Notes under the pieces: model-generated
Told to the model about the DNA's origin: nothing
What the model saw: only the letters and a program-made list of their open reading frames with translations
Databases searched by the model: none
Assembly (NCBI RefSeq): GCF_019649055.1
Contig: NW_026570224.1
Coordinates: 2,356,001-2,420,000, forward strand
Length of the DNA: 64,000 nucleotides
Origin: Paramacrobiotus metropolitanus
Lineage: Eukaryota > Tardigrada > Eutardigrada > Parachela > Macrobiotidae
Direction: 5' to 3'
Shown: piece by piece, positions 60,064-64,000 of the stretch
How positions within the stretch are numbered: the first letter of the stretch is position 1
Layout: each line of letters opens with the position of its first letter
Made by a program: the position numbers and the translations under genes

Positions 60064-60604
60064 GAAGGCTACGAACTGTTCCTGTTTGCAGAGAAATCTC
60101 AGGCTTCTTGGAGACCACAACTTAAAGCTCAGTTTGTTTCGGTTTTAATGTTTGATTTTAATATATTACTGTATACGGACAAGGATGTCGGTCAGCTGTA
60201 AAACAGTATTTTACCAGATTTTATTTTAACAAATGTGGGTGGATCGCGAGAGTGGAACATCCGAGGAGAAAAAATTCACCTTAATTAAAAAGTTTATCCG
60301 GCTTTTTCGTTTGAATGTCGCCATTTACGCACGAAAGTGGGTGGACGAGAACGTAATCTGTGGTTTATTATTACAACGTACCAAAAATTAAAGATTAAGG
60401 AATAATCTTTTTGAGACTTTGCGGTATTTAACGCTTTTGGCACACTGCATTCGAAATATTCGATGGCGATGGTGCACCAAACAGCAGCTGGCGCGTGAAA
60501 CGAACATTTATTTCTAGGTTTCCATACTTTGCTCCGTTGCGCAATACTGTGTTGGATTCCGGTGATTGTTTTTACCATCGCGTTCTTGCTTATTTTGTTC
60601 TAAA
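60064..60604. other. Spacer between PCCA and the prepropeptide gene
   Basis: About 540 bp holding the PCCA 3' untranslated region and the upstream region of the next gene. Nothing else seen. Confidence 0.4.
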
Positions 60605-61384
60605 ATGGGTTCTCGGTTTGTGATATTTTCCTTGACCTTATCCAGTTTGTTGTGCTTGTACATTGTTTTTGCGGAACCCGCTGCCGGTGGTCCGGTAATT
60701 GGACGTAAGTAACGCCGTCTGCAGATATCATAGTCTACCATGGAAATACATAGTTACTACAAAATATAAAAATGACTTCGCCATAGTGTTGTGTATTAAC
60801 AGAAAATTTCAAACACCGGATATTTTTTTGCATAGTGACGGCCTCGAGGTTACTTTGAACAATTTTACTGAAACACAGTTGTATTCATGCATATTACCAT
60901 AGTATTAGGTTGTTTACAGATAGCAATCTGATACGACTATAATATGTTTGAAATGACTATTCACTCTTCTGTACATTCATGAAAAATAAGTCGTATTTCG
61001 GTAGAAGTAACCTGTAGATTAGTTAAATTAGTTATACTTTATACATACTTTATTTGCACAGCATAACGGATATCGCTAATATTGTGACGTTGTGTAGAGA
61101 GTTCTATTACACTGACGTTTAAATTTGCTGTTTTAATTGCAGGAAAGTTGCAAATGTCGCAGTTGACTTGCAAAGGCTGCAAACCGGAAGTCCAGGCGTT
61201 AATAAAAAAGCTGTCGGCGTACAAGCAGAAACAACTGCAGGGAGCGCTGTTAGTAGAAGGGAAGAAGGACGAAGAACTGCTTCCGCCTGATGCAGCTTGG
61301 TACCTGGGAAAGCGCAGTGCTCCCGTTGTGGCCGAATTCCCGGGCAATTACGATGTCGATAGCTTTAGGCCAATGTGGTTGTGA
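60605..61384 (+). CDS. Secreted prepropeptide, candidate neuropeptide precursor
   Basis: Exons 60605-60704 and 61143-61384 join in phase to 113 residues. A strong signal peptide (MGSRFVIFSLTLSSLLCLYI, cleavage near VFA|EPAAGG) is followed by a C-x2-C segment (MSQLTCKGCKPEVQALIKKL), a Lys/Gln-rich stretch, and two dibasic sites: GKK, then GKR. The part between them, DEELLPPDAAWYL, is followed by Gly-Lys-Arg, the classic signal for cleavage and C-terminal amidation, so a DEELLPPDAAWYL-amide could be released, leaving a C-terminal peptide starting SAPVVAEFPGNYDVDSF. I do not recognise a known neuropeptide family. Alternatives are a small secreted protein whose GKR is not processed, or an antimicrobial-like peptide. 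The signal peptide, donor GAC|GTAAGT and acceptor TTGCAG are strong, so the gene itself is likely real. Confidence 0.65.
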
Positions 61385-62736
61385 ATTGCCACCCTACCCG
61401 TACATTTACTCCAGTCACGTTAATTTTTGCTAATGTTGATTTTTCAAAGAGCATTCAGCATGGGCTATTCACATGCAGTATATTAAACCTTACATTTAAA
61501 ACTTGCTGAAAATCTATGCGAGGTTTTTTAATTTATTAGCCAATGTTCATGCATTATTCGTACACATAGGCTGATAACGCTTAAGATTTGAAGTTTTCTT
61601 TGTGTCGGTTGTACCGCTCTGGCTGATTTTGCCGCACTGTTTTTATTGCACTGCAACAAACTTGGAAAAACATGATAGCACTGACCTTTCGAATTTATTA
61701 ATTTTCTATCCGAAAACGCACACTGCATCGGAATATATAATATGTAACTCGTTGTTTATCTGCAATGCTTCAAGAATAAAAGCAGCAAAATTAGTTGTTG
61801 CGAAACTTTTGGGATCGCCACTAAGTAAAGTATTGTTTCTCTGAATTAAATCCAGGCGACGGTTTTCAAAAAACTGCAAAATGATCCTCTTATCTTGTCC
61901 TGACTGTATGTAGTGTTTCTCCTATGCATACACATGTACAATATATTGTATATGCCGGGCGGCACGCCTGATCTTTATATTTGGATTTTTTGCGGGTACT
62001 GCAGCATTGCGACTTTGTGCCATGTCATAAAGTTTTAATCAAGTTTTGTGTTCTGTGCATGAATTGATTACACATTGTCAAATTATTTTTAATTTTGTAT
62101 TCTATCTCTGCAACTGGTATGTCTGGGTGAAATGTATTAAAATCAGGAACAAGTACTTGGTGGATGTTTGTTCAAAACAGTGCGGGTGTAAAAATCACCA
62201 TCCATTTAGCAGCAAGTGCAACTAATCGTGAAGTCTCCATTAATCCACTGCATCGCGAACGTATGATACAAAAAATACTCGTACTATCCGCCGCTAACTT
62301 TAATAAAGTAAATTATGAAATACTGCTGTCCACAAAGGCCACGGATAAACTTTCCACAAAATTCACGTAAAACAACTGCACACAAACAATTAAATGCAGT
62401 CACGACTAATAACACGTTGGAGAAACATGTTTTCCAGAAACATAAGTCAAAATGAAGCCAAAAACCAGAATGCTATGATGAGGGCTTGAAAATGAAAAAA
62501 TCAAAACCAATTGAAAACCTCTGGTCTATACAACATCCGTACTCGTAGATTCGGACACAAAACCAGCAACATAACGTTCAACCATTGTACTGTATAAAAA
62601 TAACTCATTTATTATAACTATGGTATTTACTTGGCAAAGTTAGTGCACGGTAATTCTTTTGTGACAAGAACGTCTGGGACGAGAAAATTAACAACAAAAT
62701 GTGACACATTCTTGGGAGATTCAGAAATTACTAACA
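61385..62736. other. Intergenic between convergent genes
   Basis: AT-rich; 3' regions of the prepropeptide gene and of the minus-strand PIAS gene. The word CGGATAAACTTTCC (about 62343) also occurs at about 52533, possibly a small shared repeat. No gene supported. Confidence 0.4.
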
Positions 62737-64000
62737 TCATTCGATGATTATGACGCTTTGGTCAGATTTCTCGCCAGTGGCTGACATACCGGCTAAATCT
62801 GCAAAAGTAGAGTTGTTCTCGATAATGCCAAACTACTGTTTATAATATCTTGATAGTGATCCTTACCAAACGAATCATCAACAAATTTTCATAAAAAGGT
62901 CCTAAATAATTTGTTTTAAACTTTAGCGCGACTGCCATTAACTCACAGAATCCCTGCATGAGAAACGAACACCGCACTGTTTACATTAAATTATAAGTAT
63001 GGGCATACCTACAGTACTTATACGGATAAAGTATACTGTAATAGAAAGCCATTATTTCAAGTTAAAATATTCTTACTCTTCGTAAGATCCACAACAGTCT
63101 TCTTCGCTGCATCACATTCTCGAATCGTAAAACTCTCACTATCCTGAACGATTTCAACTCGATCATTTCCGGTGAAGGACAAAACTTCCAGAACAAACCT
63201 AGCATGGAACCCTCTACAAAGCTGCTGTGATTACTGTTAACAGTTATTTTTGTACACTTACTGGTCAACTACCAGATCCTGAGGAACAACAGTCTTGGGA
63301 CACAGAGGGCAGCAAAATTTTGCTTTCGGTCCAATATTCATGAACAGAAAGCTTTCCGCATCGAAACACTGCATATGGCGACACTCCACACCGCGCACCG
63401 GAACAACAATACGCTTTTTGGAAATAGGACAGAACAAATTCATTGTGCGCGTTCCAGCCATGATATCCTGATCTGCATTTCCGCGGGCACTTTCTACGCC
63501 GCATAAACTAATTAACAAAACAGTTGTCACATTTTCAAGAACTGCGCATACCTTGTGCCAGACTTTTCGCTACCGATAAAACATTAGTTTGGACATGACG
63601 GACGATGGCCGGGAGAGGTCTCCTTCTGGCCAAATAAACATGGACGCAGTAATCCTACAACGACCAGCATCTGAATCATAACCACAGAAGCGTGCTAGAG
63701 GACAACCTGTCTTAAATAAATATTCTTAAAAAATTAAAATCTAATTTGGTGTTACGGTGGTAAATAAACTTACTGCAACACAATTAGGTAACGATTCGCT
63801 CCAAGAGATAACCAGGCTATTTTCATGGCGCAGTTCAGCAATGGGCATTTCCAGGGGAATTTGCGGATAGGGAGGCTGTTCTTTGACCTTATTAATAATC
63901 TGCAAGTTCACAAAACTGACACCCTGCTCCACGCTTGTGCCGCCTTATAAATTAAGAACAGCAAATGGGTTTAGTACTTTTCGCGCTGGTTGGTCATTCA
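62737..64000 (-). CDS. PIAS: PIAS-type E3 SUMO-protein ligase, C-terminal part (continues past right edge)
   Basis: PIAS proteins stimulate SUMO transfer from UBC9 to nuclear targets. Visible exons in transcript order: 63943-63774, an unresolved exon, 63507-63262, 63198-63077 and 62798-62737 (stop). The first holds the end of the PINIT domain (VNLQIINKVKEQPPYPQIPL, NSLVISWSESLPNC). The second is the SP-RING: FCPISKKRIVVPVRGVECRH, MQCFDAESFLFMN, FCCPLCPKTVVPQDLVVDQ, with the Cys-x-His-x2-Cys and Cys-x2-Cys zinc ligands. Next is FVLEVLSFTGNDRVEIVQDS, the conserved strand after the RING. The tail contains VVDLT and ends SVIIIE, hydrophobic runs beside acidic residues that fit SUMO-interacting motifs. 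Between 63508 and 63773 an exon of length 3n+2 is required by phase but could not be pinned down. The SAP domain and start lie beyond 64000. The tail is far shorter than in vertebrate PIAS proteins. Confidence 0.88.

Noticed and set aside
60294-60741. Minus-strand frames over the prepropeptide first exon
   Set aside because: The plus strand has a signal peptide plus matching donor and acceptor; the minus-strand frames show neither domain nor splice logic.

Overview
The window is nuclear DNA of a small-genome invertebrate animal. Genes are split by many short introns, often 50-80 nt, with clean GT..TTTGCAG-type boundaries. Coding regions are moderately AT-rich, the standard genetic code applies, and the gene set is metazoan (nicotinic receptor subunit, GADD45, PIAS, ARMT1, KIAA0513 homologue). 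Intron style and gene density would suit a tardigrade or another compact ecdysozoan, but this is inference and no marker settles the phylum. All gene models come from reading both strands and checking that exon phases join; none is supported by transcripts.

Layout. 1-1912 (+): 3' half of cytosolic valyl-tRNA synthetase. 2967-5563 (-): KIAA0513/SBF2-domain homologue with a GC-AG intron. 7743-11604: repeat-rich block with a LINE tail (+), a retrozyme-like or LTR-like element with near-identical 244-bp direct repeats, and a LINE carrying a C2H2 finger and reverse transcriptase (-). 13690-16708 (+): ARMT1. 17428-20474 (+): complete Cys-loop receptor subunit. 21028-22435 (-): GADD45-like gene. 23500-24120: small array of an 84-bp repeat. 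24732-31293 (-): JmjC plus zinc-finger gene whose introns hold a minisatellite-bearing element and an A/G-rich array. 32097-33520: second copy of that element.

33910-35162 (-): unrecognised gene. 37161-38021 (-): small type I membrane protein. 40517-41438 (-): PHD-finger protein. 41697-43972 (-): P-loop ATPase gene of unknown family. 44798-47124 (+): KDZ-type transposase with introns. 47560-50155: about 30 copies of the same 84-bp repeat, inverted relative to the first array. 50300-51440: GC-rich repeats and a 123-bp tandem array. 55881-60063 (+): complete propionyl-CoA carboxylase alpha subunit. 60605-61384 (+): secreted prepropeptide with a predicted amidation site. 62737-64000 (-): 3' part of a PIAS SUMO ligase.

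The host genes do not form one pathway; they look like ordinary neighbours separated by repeats. The most unusual material is the repeat fraction: two families whose periods are multiples of three (84 and 123 bp) and so stay open in one frame, an inverted pair of 84-bp arrays sharing one terminal sequence, a retrozyme-like element, and a template-switch-like hairpin made from PCCA exon sequence.
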